Of a stretch of 64,000 nucleotides of DNA, positions 1 to 8,672 are shown in pieces. The stretch's first letter is position 1; every line of letters starts with the position of its first letter. Source of the DNA: Candidozyma auris (Eukaryota > Ascomycota > Pichiomycetes > Serinales > Metschnikowiaceae); the NCBI RefSeq assembly GCF_003013715.1, contig NC_072813.1, forward strand, positions 310,001 to 374,000, read 5' to 3'. A program made the position numbers and the translations under genes. The notes beneath the pieces are model-generated. The model saw only the letters and a program-made list of their open reading frames with translations. It was not told the origin of the DNA and made no database searches.

Positions 1-1814
1 TTCTTGCGGCAACTGGCTATTCCACATTGGGTTACAGCCTCGTCTTTAAGCCAATGTTTTCTTGTGGGGGCCGCTTTCAAAATGTACTCGTACTGCTTCT
101 TATTGAGGGTGTAGGGACCCGTGTGTGTTAGACCTGGCGAGCTCATTACCCCATCCAGCAGGTCAATTGATCTTATGGAATTAGAGCTCGAGCCATAATC
201 TCTATTGGGCAGTCCCACTCTTGAAAGTCCCTCAAAGTAAGATTCTTCATGCTCTCCAAGCAGTCCGTTGGATAGAGGCCCGAGGTCTGCGTCCTCGTCA
301 AGTGTCCTTCGAAGAACAGCAGGGATATACATGGGGTTTCTGAACCCTTTAATTTGCTGTATTCTCTTGTCGGTCAAGCTAGCATGTTTCAGAGGAGTCT
401 CTTCAGCCTGACTTGCCTTGCGGTTACGCACGTTCATATCCATAGGGGGAACCACTGGCTGGGACTCGCTTTCAACCTTTTGCCTCTGAAGCAGTCCGTG
501 CGACTGACTATGCGCTAGTTGTTGTTCTTGCGGGATGTTGATCAGTATCTGAGACTTTGATTGTTGAAGCCTCTGACTATGGAGGCTCATGTTGGGGTGA
601 TTACATTTGTTGGTAGAATCTTTGTTTCCAGGGGCTTGATTTGATTCGGGTTTGGATGAGGGAGCCTGTCCCAATAATTTCTGTGCTGACTCGTTCCCGA
701 CAGCTTGATTTTGCATGTTGAGCATCTGTCGCTGCATGTCTCTATGATAATCAAGCTCTGAACTGCTTTGTGTAGGCTGTTGAGTCTGCTTATTGGTTTG
801 CTTGTTCTGAGTTCGAAGCTTATCAGGTATGTGCTTGTTTTGTCTTGTGAGACTTGCAAACAGACTCAAGTCAACCTCAGCTGGCTGGTAAGGCTTGGCC
901 CTGTTATCATTCTTAGGAGCTTTCCTTTTCGTTTTTTCTTTTCGTTGTTCGAGCTTATACTCTGGCTGAAGCAGCCCATTAAGCAGTTTAGTTGTTAGCT
1001 GTCTCGACTCAGGACCCGTCTCTTCATCAGACCTTATTATAGGCGCCAAAGACAACGACAACTTCTTCAATGCGTTAAGTGTGAGCTTCTGCTGCTGCAA
1101 TATCGTCTCTTCTCTGTATTCGTCGTCGTCGTCCCGGTCATCTTTGATGGCTGGCTGCATGGTGCTTTGCGTTGCCGTGCTGTTATGCCTCAGGCGATGC
1201 AGTTCATCCTCCAAGGGAGCATCTTTCTGATCAAAGGGAAGCTGCTGCCCTATGACGATGTTATCTAGAGCGCGGAGGTTGCTGACGGACAGAAGGACGG
1301 GTGCCTGAATGAACGACTGGAAGTTTTTATGGTTGCCAGTGCCTGTCTGAGTCTGGGCGCCAACATTGCTAGAATTTCTTTGCAAAGTGGGCGCATTGCC
1401 GGGATCGGCTTGTCTTAAGGACTTGAGAGATGCTGTCGAAAGCACCAGCTGGAATGACTGCGTCCTAGGCTTTTTGAGGTCCTTCTTCTTGAACTGAAGG
1501 TCATTCGGGTTTTCGTTTCTGTTGTCCTCATCTCCTTCCTGAGGATCAACTGGAGTGGTAGAGCCTGTATTTGACTCAGCAGGGCTGCTGTTCTCATGGG
1601 AGCTCTGCTTGCCATTGTCATCGGGCTTATCTGAGTGCTGGCCAACCGGAGGATTAGTTTGTTGTTCGTGCTTATCGTAAGTACACGTAAGCTGCTTTAC
1701 ATCTTTGTCAAACGCTTTGTCTGTGTTAGCTTTCGGAAGCGGATCCAGCAGCTCTCCGTTATTCTCTGTCAGCTGGTGTTCTTCTGTCGTTGAAGTTACA
1801 GTACTGCCTCCCAT
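1..1814 (-). CDS. PIB2: PIB2-like FYVE protein, TORC1 regulator (C-terminus missing)
   Basis: An open frame runs from the ATG at 1814 to the left edge without a stop, about 604 codons, so the 3' end lies outside the window. The protein is low-complexity and rich in Q, N and S. The last 120 residues are better conserved: a block reading NPMYIPAVLR, then KHWLKDEAVTQC, which looks like the start of a FYVE zinc finger (W-x-x-D followed by cysteines). A long disordered N-terminus, a YIPAVLR block and then FYVE fit yeast Pib2, a vacuolar PI3P-binding protein that activates TORC1 in response to glutamine. The Fab1 kinase also has FYVE but nearer its N-terminus. The name rests on motif memory because the finger is truncated. 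Many CTG codons here probably mean serine. Confidence 0.6.
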   Translation of the reverse strand, partial: MGGSTVTSTTEEHQLTENNGELLDPLPKANTDKAFDKDVKQLTCTYDKHEQQTNPPVGQHSDKPDDNGKQSSHENSSPAESNTGSTTPVDPQEGDEDNRNENPNDLQFKKKDLKKPRTQSFQLVLSTASLKSLRQADPGNAPTLQRNSSNVGAQTQTGTGNHKNFQSFIQAPVLLSVSNLRALDNIVIGQQLPFDQKDAPLEDELHRLRHNSTATQSTMQPAIKDDRDDDDEYREETILQQQKLTLNALKKLSLSLAPIIRSDEETGPESRQLTTKLLNGLLQPEYKLEQRKEKTKRKAPKNDNRAKPYQPAEVDLSLFASLTRQNKHIPDKLRTQNKQTNKQTQQPTQSSSELDYHRDMQRQMLNMQNQAVGNESAQKLLGQAPSSKPESNQAPGNKDSTNKCNHPNMSLHSQRLQQSKSQILINIPQEQQLAHSQSHGLLQRQKVESESQPVVPPMDMNVRNRKASQAEETPLKHASLTDKRIQQIKGFRNPMYIPAVLRRTLDEDADLGPLSNGLLGEHEESYFEGLSRVGLPNRDYGSSSNSIRSIDLLDGVMSSPGLTHTGPYTLNKKQYEYILKAAPTRKHWLKDEAVTQCGIASCRK

Positions 1815-2344
1815 ACTTGGTAGCTGGCTGAGACCTTTGAATTAGAGTGTGATGGAAAGGGTCTGCAAGAATCAAATGGACGATAAAGTAATCAGAAAAG
1901 GCAGTGTGAACTTTGTATCGACCGTTGGGGTGTCTTTTTCTCTCTTATTCGAATCCCTTTCTTGGAAACGCTTAGTTACCGATTGGGGTTCGCGAGGAGT
2001 GCAAAGATGCAGTTTTCCGATAGCGCTAACGGCTATACACCGTCTTCATCAACAACCCATTGAACACAACAATTAGTCTGTATGTGGGGGGAGATTGATT
2101 GAAGATGAGCTCGAATACACCATCTCTCGTTGTCATCATCATTGAAGTTCGGCTGGTTTTTGTAAAATCGCTTGAAAAGCACCACGTGATATGGAAACGA
2201 TCGCAAGGGAGTTCATTCTTGTTGTCGGTTTCTCCCACGCAGTATCAACAGCTCGATTTGCTCACAATTCTTCCAAAATAAAGCTTGCAACTTGCCAATG
2301 CCTTTTCTAACAGCAGTCCGGATTATCCGTGGTAGTACGTGTCG

Positions 2345-2370
2345 CCTCACGTGCTACTTGTCATGTGAGG
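2345..2370. repeat. Inverted repeat with paired E-box-like sites
   Basis: Nine-base arms CCTCACGTG (2345-2353) and CATGTGAGG (2362-2370) are inverted with one mismatch and separated by 8 bp. Each arm resembles a Cbf1/bHLH site of the RTCACRTG type. It lies about 125 bp upstream of the SDH3 start. In yeasts of this clade Cbf1 is known to regulate respiratory and ribosomal genes; a role here is inferred. Confidence 0.5.
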
Positions 2371-2403
2371 TCTTACCCCGGCCATGCCTAATTTCGCGGT
2401 GTC

Positions 2404-2411
2404 TTATTGGT
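2404..2411 (+). promoter_or_regulatory. HAP complex (CCAAT) site upstream of SDH3
   Basis: TTATTGGT matches the HAP2/3/4/5 consensus TNATTGGT exactly and sits 84 bp before the SDH3 ATG. SDH genes are classical HAP targets, and a HAP4/HAP43-type subunit is encoded at 6353-7696. Confidence 0.6.
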
Positions 2412-2494
2412 TCCTTAATCCCGGGGGTAAAAAAAACTCAGAAAAACTAAACCTTTATCACTCTACTCCTACTTCACATTATACCATATCAAAG

Positions 2495-3372
2495 ATGCTT
2501 TGCCGTGTTGGTTTGAGACGTATGTGATTATATCAGTTTGATGCAGCCATTTTGGTCATGGTTATTTAATGCAAGTTTTGAAAGCAATGAAAATGTCCTA
2601 TCATACGATATCATCTAGCAATCCTCCCAATCTACCCTCATAATCTTTCGTGTCCAATAAAGAATAGTTTTAAGATGTTGTTCAATTTCTAATTCAATAC
2701 GCCCATTGCTCAAAGTCCATGTAATCCTTTTTACAAATATTGCTTGTCATCCCTGTCAAAGATTCTGATCTCGATATTACTAGCCCGCAACTCCACCACC
2801 AATAACGCAATCCGTGAAATATTCATGCCGATGGCAGCTTTCCAAGCCCATACTAACGTCCAGCCCTTGCAAGAGCTTCTATCGCTAGATCTCCGGTCGT
2901 TTCGTCGGCTTTGCTCAGAAATGTGAGATTTGCTTCCACAGAGACCATGAAGGTGAGCCACGAACAGGAGCAGGAACTTCTTGTTCAGCAGAGAAAGAAC
3001 CGTCCCGTCTCTCCACACTTGCAGATTTACCAGCCCCAGCTCACATGGTACTTGTCAGGTTTGCACAGAATCACCGGTGTGGCCATGTCGGGTGCTTTCT
3101 ACGCCTTGACTTGCACCTACGCCCTTTCTGCTGTGTTTGGCTTCCCATTCGAGGCTTCCACACTTGTCTCTGCATTTGCCGGCTTGCCATTTGCCGTCAA
3201 GCTTGGTGCTAAGGCTGCCATGGCCTTCCCATTCACATTCCACTCCTTGAACGGAATCAGACATTTGGTGTGGGACTTCGGTAAAGAATTGACAATTCCA
3301 GGCGTCTACAGAACTGGTTACATTGTTTTGGCTGCTACCGCTGTCTTCGGAACCTACTTGACCTTCTTCTGA
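2495..3372 (+). CDS. SDH3: Succinate dehydrogenase cytochrome b subunit SDH3, spliced (2495-2519 joined to 2864-3372)
   Basis: This is the membrane-anchor subunit of mitochondrial complex II, which binds heme b and ubiquinone. Exon 2 carries the family motifs: RPVSPHLQIYQPQLTWYLS, the SGLHRITG block, and HSLNGIRHLVWDFGK with the heme-ligand histidine, plus three membrane spans. There is no in-frame ATG in exon 2 before the mature domain, and an in-frame TAA occurs at 2854. A 25-nt exon from ATG 2495 to 2519, followed by GTATGT, joins at CAG/2864 in phase. It gives a 177-residue protein with an Arg/Ala/Ser-rich, acid-free mitochondrial presequence. The length is normal for Sdh3. The promoter has a HAP consensus. 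Exon 1 is inferred from frame, splice consensus and presequence chemistry. Confidence 0.92.
2520..2863 (+). other. Spliceosomal intron in SDH3
   Basis: The 5' splice site is GTATGT at 2520-2525, the branch point is a perfect TACTAAC at 2851-2857, and the 3' splice site is CAG ending at 2863. The branch adenosine (2856) is only seven bases from the end of the intron. Removing 344 nt joins a phase-1 exon to its matching frame (C|CC, proline). Confidence 0.88.
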
Positions 3373-3478
3373 TGCATCTAGATGTTTAATTTATTATACG
3401 AACTCAACTTGATATCGCGAATTTGCGATCATAATCTTTGTACTACATCTGAAATCAGTCTTTCCTCTCTCTTTTGCC

Positions 3479-3766
3479 ATGACCGTCTCATTTGTGAATC
3501 TGTTGACACCTACTCATGCTGAGGAGCTCTCTCCGCTGTATTGGCAAAGGTTCAAGTCGAGTGTTATGACCTGCCTTCAAAGTTCAAGGTCGGCGTTCCG
3601 CCGGCTACCCTGGCAAGAGCTTCTTCAGCTAACGCTGATGATTCTGTTAGCGCTATCCTACGGAGTCTTCTTCCTTTCGGTCTTCGGCATTATTGCTTTT
3701 CCTTGGTGGGCTTCTGTCTACCTCGTCATGTGGTGCGGTTTCTTGGTTGTGATGAGTTTCTACTGA
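3479..3766 (+). CDS. Small membrane protein, 95 residues, function unknown
   Basis: I do not recognise the family. The ATG at 3479 lies 106 bp after the SDH3 stop, on the same strand. The first half is amphipathic with basic residues. From about residue 45 there are two tightly spaced hydrophobic segments (LLQLTLMILLALSYGVFFL and WWASVYLVMWCGFLVVMSF), so a hairpin of two membrane spans is likely, with very little C-terminal tail. The size and hydrophobicity would suit an ER or mitochondrial assembly factor, but I see no diagnostic motif. An overlapping frame at 3541-3861 lacks any such pattern and begins with a non-ATG codon, so this frame is preferred. Its reality rests on membrane character and ATG context only. 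Confidence 0.55.
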   Translation: MTVSFVNLLTPTHAEELSPLYWQRFKSSVMTCLQSSRSAFRRLPWQELLQLTLMILLALSYGVFFLSVFGIIAFPWWASVYLVMWCGFLVVMSFY

Positions 3767-4257
3767 GATATCACCATGTTCGCTTTGCATTCAAAGAACT
3801 GAACGGCCTGAATGCCTTCCTGATCACACAACAGTACGCGGCTTCTTGTGTTTGCACATGAAATGATTGTATCATGAGTCAGTATAATCAGGTTTAAGAA
3901 CAAGATAAATATGGTATCATAAGGATTGAAAATAAGACAAATGAATAATTCTTATTTCTTCGAATCACAATCGGCAAAAAGGTCATGAGAAATATCATGA
4001 TTTCAAACCTCTTTGCCTTTCTAATGTCATCCACAAATCGAGTCTTATCTTTCGCAGCCATTCTGCACTATGCCACCAAGAAAGTGTCCTGTTTCAAGTT
4101 GAATGGAACTGGGGCAATTGGCTCAAATTGTAAACGTTGTTGGCATTAATATAAGTAGTTCTCGGTTGTAATGTCACGTTGAAGTGTTGCTGCTTTCTCT
4201 GCTTCGTGTAGCTCACTTCCCTCGGTGCGCTTCATTTGTCATCGTACATCAACTACT
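3767..4257. other. Intergenic region before the LRR gene
   Basis: This 491-bp stretch has no credible gene. It is AT-rich, with a TATA-like TATAAG near 4150 that could serve the LRR gene starting at 4258. A U2-snRNA-like string near 4012 is too short to mean anything. Confidence 0.6.
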
Positions 4258-6171
4258 ATGGAATATGACAAGCTAGATCCAAATCTTTTCTTGGACTTAC
4301 CTTGGCTCGTTGTTCGTGAAATTTTATCATATGTTCCCAAAGAGTACATCAGTGAGACCTTCTTAAAGGTCCCTGGGCTTCGTTATAGACTCATTGAAGA
4401 ATACTACTCAGAGCTCCATTTCGTGCTCACTCCGTTGAAGAGGCCCCATGCATGTTTTGACGATAAAGCCGAACTCATTGATATAACAAGCTATGGTGAG
4501 ATCTCTTCATTCTTGGACGATAATCCAGACATTGTGCCTCAGACCGTTCGTGTTATGACCTCTATGGACTTTATCTCCATGAGGTCTCTCTTGACTGAAT
4601 ATAGAGACTGGTTTCTTGAAATTCCTAATCTTCACTTCCACATCGAGTCTCATCATTTTACTGATGACTGCTTTGAGTTTATCCAGTCGTTCCCAAACCT
4701 TAGAAAGCTCCAACTCACCGGTCCTGTAATCGGTGACATCACAGATCTATCCACAACCTTTTGGAAGTTGCGAGATCTAGAGACCCTCGTTCTTTTGGGG
4801 CATGGTATAAAAAGTTGGTCTGGTATAAAGTTACCTCCAAATTTGAAGCATCTTGATACCTCTTGGACTCACAAGTGTGACATCACAACGATAAATATTC
4901 CTTCTACAGTGGAGGAAATTTACTGGAATGACGCAGGTGTTTCATCTGAAAAGCTACGCAATGTAAAATTTCCCTCGTCTCTCTCGACTTTAGTAATCAC
5001 AGAGTGCAAGTTGGAGTCGTTGACACTCTCTGATCTTCCTCAATCCTTGAAATGTTTGGCAATTTCACGAGCACAACTAACGAAATTTGTGTACGACGAT
5101 AAGTATAATCAGTGGCCCCATAGCTTGGAAACTCTTATCTTGAGTTACAATCAGCTTGATAACAATTCCCTCCGACAGCTCAGCCAGACGAAAATGCCTT
5201 CTGCTTTGAAAATTCTAAAACTCGACGGAAATCGCTTCACCCATTTGCATCACTTGAAGCACTTGCCTGATGACTTGAAACTCATGGACATATCCAAGTG
5301 CCCTATTCAGAGTCTCGAGGATCCTACAAATGATGATGGATATTCTTTCTATCACTTCCCACAGAGTTTGGAAACTCTCAACGTATCTGAATGTCTCCAT
5401 TTGACAAGTCAAAACCCGGATACTTTGATCTTACCATCAGAAAGAATAAGACTACCGGAGTCCTTGCTTGAACTCGATCTTAGCGGATGTTGGAATATTC
5501 GCTTCGATGGTTTTTTCTTCCCAAGGTCACTTCGGAGACTTTCTCTTAGTGGTTCAAACATTGCTGATTTAAACAGATATGATTACACCAAGATAAATGG
5601 TCTTCCGTCCACTGAACCTCCCATCTCTTGGCGTGATCTTGAGCATTTGATATCGCTCGATTTATCGGCAAACTCCATTCGCTCCTTGACTGGGTGGAAT
5701 CCTCCGCCCAAACTTGTCACGCTTGATCTCATGTCCAACATGATCAAGGAAATCTCGGCAACGTTCACAATTTTCAACAGGAAAAAAAATCAATATCTTG
5801 TGCATCTTCAGAACATAAATTTGGCCAACAACAAGATAGAAAACATTGACGATGAAGCGACCTTGCCCAGCAATTTGGTTTCTTTGAGTCTTGAGAATAA
5901 CCTCTTGGCACGCTTCAAATTCACCGATGGTATTTTGAATAGTCCAATGTTACGGAAATTAAATTTGGCTGCAAATGATATTTCACAGATGAGCGTGGCG
6001 ACTTCCAAGAGATCGACCCTTGAAGAGCTCGATCTATCTTTAGGAAGTGGAGAACGAACATCGCGTCCGATATCATCAGAGACACTTTATGGCGTCTTCG
6101 AGAAGTTGGGACTTCAGGTTGCTCGTAAGAAGAGAAAAGTACGTACTTTGCATCAATTTATACAGCATTAG
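4258..6171 (+). CDS. F-box-like leucine-rich-repeat protein
   Basis: A 637-residue protein. The frame is open from 4225, but the first ATG is at 4258 in good context, so I start there (MEYDKLDPN). Residues near 10-30 (LFLDLPWLVVREILSYVP) look like a degenerate F-box. The rest is a chain of leucine-rich repeats of the LxxLDLSxNxI type, for example LISLDLSANSIRSL, LVTLDLMSNMIKEI and LVSLSLENNLLARF. No signal peptide or membrane span is visible. F-box/LRR proteins usually select substrates for SCF ubiquitin ligases, so an adaptor role is plausible. Related multi-copy LRR families are known in Candida-type yeasts with little functional information. The C-terminus is basic (ARKKRKV). Substrate and partner cannot be read from sequence. 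Confidence 0.8.
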   Translation: MEYDKLDPNLFLDLPWLVVREILSYVPKEYISETFLKVPGLRYRLIEEYYSELHFVLTPLKRPHACFDDKAELIDITSYGEISSFLDDNPDIVPQTVRVMTSMDFISMRSLLTEYRDWFLEIPNLHFHIESHHFTDDCFEFIQSFPNLRKLQLTGPVIGDITDLSTTFWKLRDLETLVLLGHGIKSWSGIKLPPNLKHLDTSWTHKCDITTINIPSTVEEIYWNDAGVSSEKLRNVKFPSSLSTLVITECKLESLTLSDLPQSLKCLAISRAQLTKFVYDDKYNQWPHSLETLILSYNQLDNNSLRQLSQTKMPSALKILKLDGNRFTHLHHLKHLPDDLKLMDISKCPIQSLEDPTNDDGYSFYHFPQSLETLNVSECLHLTSQNPDTLILPSERIRLPESLLELDLSGCWNIRFDGFFFPRSLRRLSLSGSNIADLNRYDYTKINGLPSTEPPISWRDLEHLISLDLSANSIRSLTGWNPPPKLVTLDLMSNMIKEISATFTIFNRKKNQYLVHLQNINLANNKIENIDDEATLPSNLVSLSLENNLLARFKFTDGILNSPMLRKLNLAANDISQMSVATSKRSTLEELDLSLGSGERTSRPISSETLYGVFEKLGLQVARKKRKVRTLHQFIQH

Positions 6172-6352
6172 TGTCACCCTACCAAATCAGCGTGGTCATA
6201 ACCAAACTGAGTATGTTGTTGAAGAAGGCTTTTGTGGCATCATCAAGTTCTGTAAAGCGTGTGAACAGTGCTGTGAAGTTGGACTCTTACGTAACTTATA
6301 CCGGGCCATAAATTTCATTAAAATGTCATTAACATAATATGTATTCGGGTTG

Positions 6353-7696
6353 CTAAAAAGTATCAGCATCGAAACATACACAAGGCGTATCATTAGTACA
6401 AAACCCACAACCAATCTTTCTTGGCTTCTTATCAAGAGCAGGTTTCGTTTCGCTGTCTTGTAGAAGGTTCATTATTTCGATCGATGGCTCAGGCATGGAT
6501 TCGTCTACTCGATTGCGCTCACCGCCAAGTGAATCACCTGAATTCACAATGTCAACTACTAGATTCTCTTCCGGATCTAGCGTATTCATACGAAGGGGTT
6601 GTAATAGACTCGGCGTAAATGATTCGGACCTCTCTACGGAGGATGAGACATCATCCTTGGGGTGACGGCGATCAAGTATGGTGCGGACCTGCCGCAGAAC
6701 CAGCATTGAGGTCTGATCGTCTGATAGGGGCCTGCCCATTCCGACGTTATTCACACCGTTATATTTCTTTGTGACGGAATGGAGTACATTCAGCTGCGTA
6801 GTCACATAGGCAAGATGCTTATCCAAGTCATGAATATTGTTTATGTGGTCAAGCAGCTCAAAAGACAGCGCCTGTTGCTTAGCAGGTCTTGAAGTCTCTA
6901 TGATGCTCGTGTCATTGAGAACATCAAACGTAATGACACCGCTTTGGACGAATCGCAATTGCTTTATTTGCTTTGTTAGTACGTCAATATAATTCTTTAT
7001 GAGTTCCTGCTCTTTGATTCTCGCTAGGTAGCTCTTCTGAAGATCATTCACACGATCATGAGATGTTGGAAACTGGGCAGTCGAAGCAGAGTAATTTCTG
7101 GGGGAGCTTGCTGCGGTACTTATAGAAGGTGCTGGGGTAACACTGGCGCTCGCAGAGCCCTTTCTAGATGAGTTCACGCTAGTCTGTGGTGAGCCGTTGG
7201 ACACTCCCGTCACAGCAACTGCGACACCCGAGGCAGTGCTGATGCGTCTCTTAGATTGAGCAGGAGAGCCACAAGAATCAATCACTGAAGTAGAAGGAGC
7301 TGAAGTGACAGCAGCGGCTTCCTCCCGTTTCACCTTAGGCTTTCTCTTCTGCATTGCTTTCTCCGAACCTGGGGAACTCCCCGATGTCGTGGGTTTTCGA
7401 CCAGGCCGTGGTCTTGGTGGCAACACCCATTTTCGAGATGTGTTGATAAGGCTATCTGTTTGAGAAGCTGATGATGTTTTTGCTTGCTGGTTGTATGCTG
7501 GGTTGAAGGTTGACTTGGGGATGACGGATGGTTTGGGCTTGATGGCTATAGCAGGCTGGATCTTAGCGTACTTTGTTGTTGCAGGCTGAGCATTTGAATT
7601 CTCGTTCTGCGAGTTCTCTGAGCTCATACTCGTCTGTACTTGCATGCTTGTAGAAGCACGAAGACTCGTGCTTGTCTGCATCGGGGTGTTCGGCAT
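6353..7696 (-). CDS. HAP4/HAP43-type regulatory subunit of the CCAAT-binding complex
   Basis: A 447-residue transcription regulator. Residues 87-102 (TSRKWVLPPRPRPGRK) are the short Hap4-type domain that docks on the Hap2/3/5 heterotrimer. A basic stretch at 117-126 could be a nuclear localisation signal. Residues 214-249 form a likely coiled coil (RVNDLQKSYLARIKEQEL onward), without the basic DNA-contact region of a true bZIP. The extreme C-terminus has one cysteine cluster, C430-G-F-C433, C439, C441, like the CGFC/CxC regions by which HapX/Hap43 proteins sense iron-sulfur status. The protein combines an activator-type Hap4 layout with a HapX-type iron motif. It could be the equivalent of C. 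albicans HAP41, HAP42 or HAP43; I cannot say which. Linkers are rich in S, T, A and P. Confidence 0.85.
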   Translation of the reverse strand: MPNTPMQTSTSLRASTSMQVQTSMSSENSQNENSNAQPATTKYAKIQPAIAIKPKPSVIPKSTFNPAYNQQAKTSSASQTDSLINTSRKWVLPPRPRPGRKPTTSGSSPGSEKAMQKRKPKVKREEAAAVTSAPSTSVIDSCGSPAQSKRRISTASGVAVAVTGVSNGSPQTSVNSSRKGSASASVTPAPSISTAASSPRNYSASTAQFPTSHDRVNDLQKSYLARIKEQELIKNYIDVLTKQIKQLRFVQSGVITFDVLNDTSIIETSRPAKQQALSFELLDHINNIHDLDKHLAYVTTQLNVLHSVTKKYNGVNNVGMGRPLSDDQTSMLVLRQVRTILDRRHPKDDVSSSVERSESFTPSLLQPLRMNTLDPEENLVVDIVNSGDSLGGERNRVDESMPEPSIEIMNLLQDSETKPALDKKPRKIGCGFCTNDTPCVCFDADTF

Positions 7697-8309
7697 TAAC
7701 GTTTGTGAAATAAATTATGGCTAGATGGAGGATATTTTATGATGAGATAAATTCTGTATCCTTCTGACTGCTAATAAATATGAAGGAGGACCTTTGGACC
7801 GTTGAGGACCACTGTGGAAAGGGCAACCAATGTCTTTGAAACCTAATCAGATAGTTCTTCAAGCTGGCAGGGTCTCCACGAAAAACGATATCGACCAGGT
7901 ACAGAAAAAAATGCCAATGCTGCAATATGGAGATGGATTTTGAAAGAAGTATAAATGTTGCCTTCGGATCTCGGTTTGTGGTAGGTTGAATAAAAAGGAA
8001 TTCAAGACACGCTAAATTCCGGAAAGAGATCGGGTCGTCTAGGAAAGAAGCTGTGAATTTCAAAGTGCGTGGACACGTGTGAAATGACCAAATCGAACCC
8101 TCGCTACAACGAAGTCTCCATAAGGCTCGCGTACTGATGCAGGACTACAAAACAAAACATCCACCTACTTTTAGCTCTAGGAGCCAAAGTGTTGAAATAG
8201 AGAATTCGCTGAACTGTGACAGAAAAAAAAAAAAACGCCTTCCATCTCGTTAGATTCCTCTGTTGAAGTTTACCCATAAAGTCAATATATACTGCAATCA
8301 AAGACAGTG
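7697..8309. promoter_or_regulatory. Divergent promoter region, HAP-like gene and HSK3
   Basis: This 613-bp region has no credible gene. A CCAAT occurs near 7826 and a GATAA near 7744. Either could matter for an iron- or HAP-related regulator, but both are short enough to be chance. A tRNA-like B-box near 8091 has no matching fold. Confidence 0.5.
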
Positions 8310-8513
8310 ATGTCCAAGGAAGACCAGATGGCAGAGCTCAACGAGCAGGCTGCATTGCTTCATTCGAACTTGACCGAGTTCGACAGACTCTTGAAAGAAA
8401 CTGCAAGGCAGTACGAATCAATTCAGAGCTTGGGTGTCATGCACGGAGCGTTCTTCATGGCCAGTCACACAGTGTTCGGAAGTCACTACTACGATACAAA
8501 AGAGAAGTCATGA
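8310..8513 (+). CDS. HSK3: DASH/DAM1 complex subunit HSK3
   Basis: A 67-residue protein; the family is about 65-70. The DASH ring couples kinetochores to microtubule plus ends in fungi, and Hsk3 is one of its ten small subunits. The N-terminal half is a heptad-like helix (LNEQAALLHSNLTEFDRLLKE). The C-terminal block LGVMHGAFFMASHTVF lines up with the family pattern LGKVHGSWLIGSYIYY. I begin at the ATG at 8310, which follows an in-frame GTG. It is divergent from the HAP4-type gene. The call relies on this one conserved block and size, but the match is specific. Confidence 0.8.
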   Translation: MSKEDQMAELNEQAALLHSNLTEFDRLLKETARQYESIQSLGVMHGAFFMASHTVFGSHYYDTKEKS

Positions 8514-8672
8514 TGATTTATATCTGAAGAGTCTTCGAATGGCAGTGTGTTCTGCTGGTGTTCTGAACCTGTCATTTGCAAAGTTCTTGCCTTAGCCATG
8601 CCATTTTCGACTAATGCCACCTCATCAATTTCATTTGTTATTTGGCTATGTACATGAGACCAAGAAGTGCCA

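Larger units (their letters stand above)
1815..2494. promoter_or_regulatory. Divergent PIB2/SDH3 promoter region
   Basis: This 680-bp stretch has no credible gene; its short ORFs lack codon structure. It must hold the promoters of PIB2 (leftward) and SDH3 (rightward). It contains two CACGTG E-boxes (2183-2188 and 2348-2353), an inverted repeat built on the second E-box, and a perfect HAP consensus at 2404-2411. Confidence 0.7.

Noticed and set aside
2520..2863. Intronic snoRNA in SDH3
   Set aside because: Box C-like and D-like strings are present but not in proper order or with a terminal stem.
4005..4035. U2 snRNA-like string CTCTTTGCCTTT
   Set aside because: Match stops after 12 bases; no branch-recognition sequence follows.
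8060..8160. Possible tRNA on the minus strand (GGGTTCGATTT)
   Set aside because: Only the B-box is similar; no acceptor or anticodon stem can be formed.
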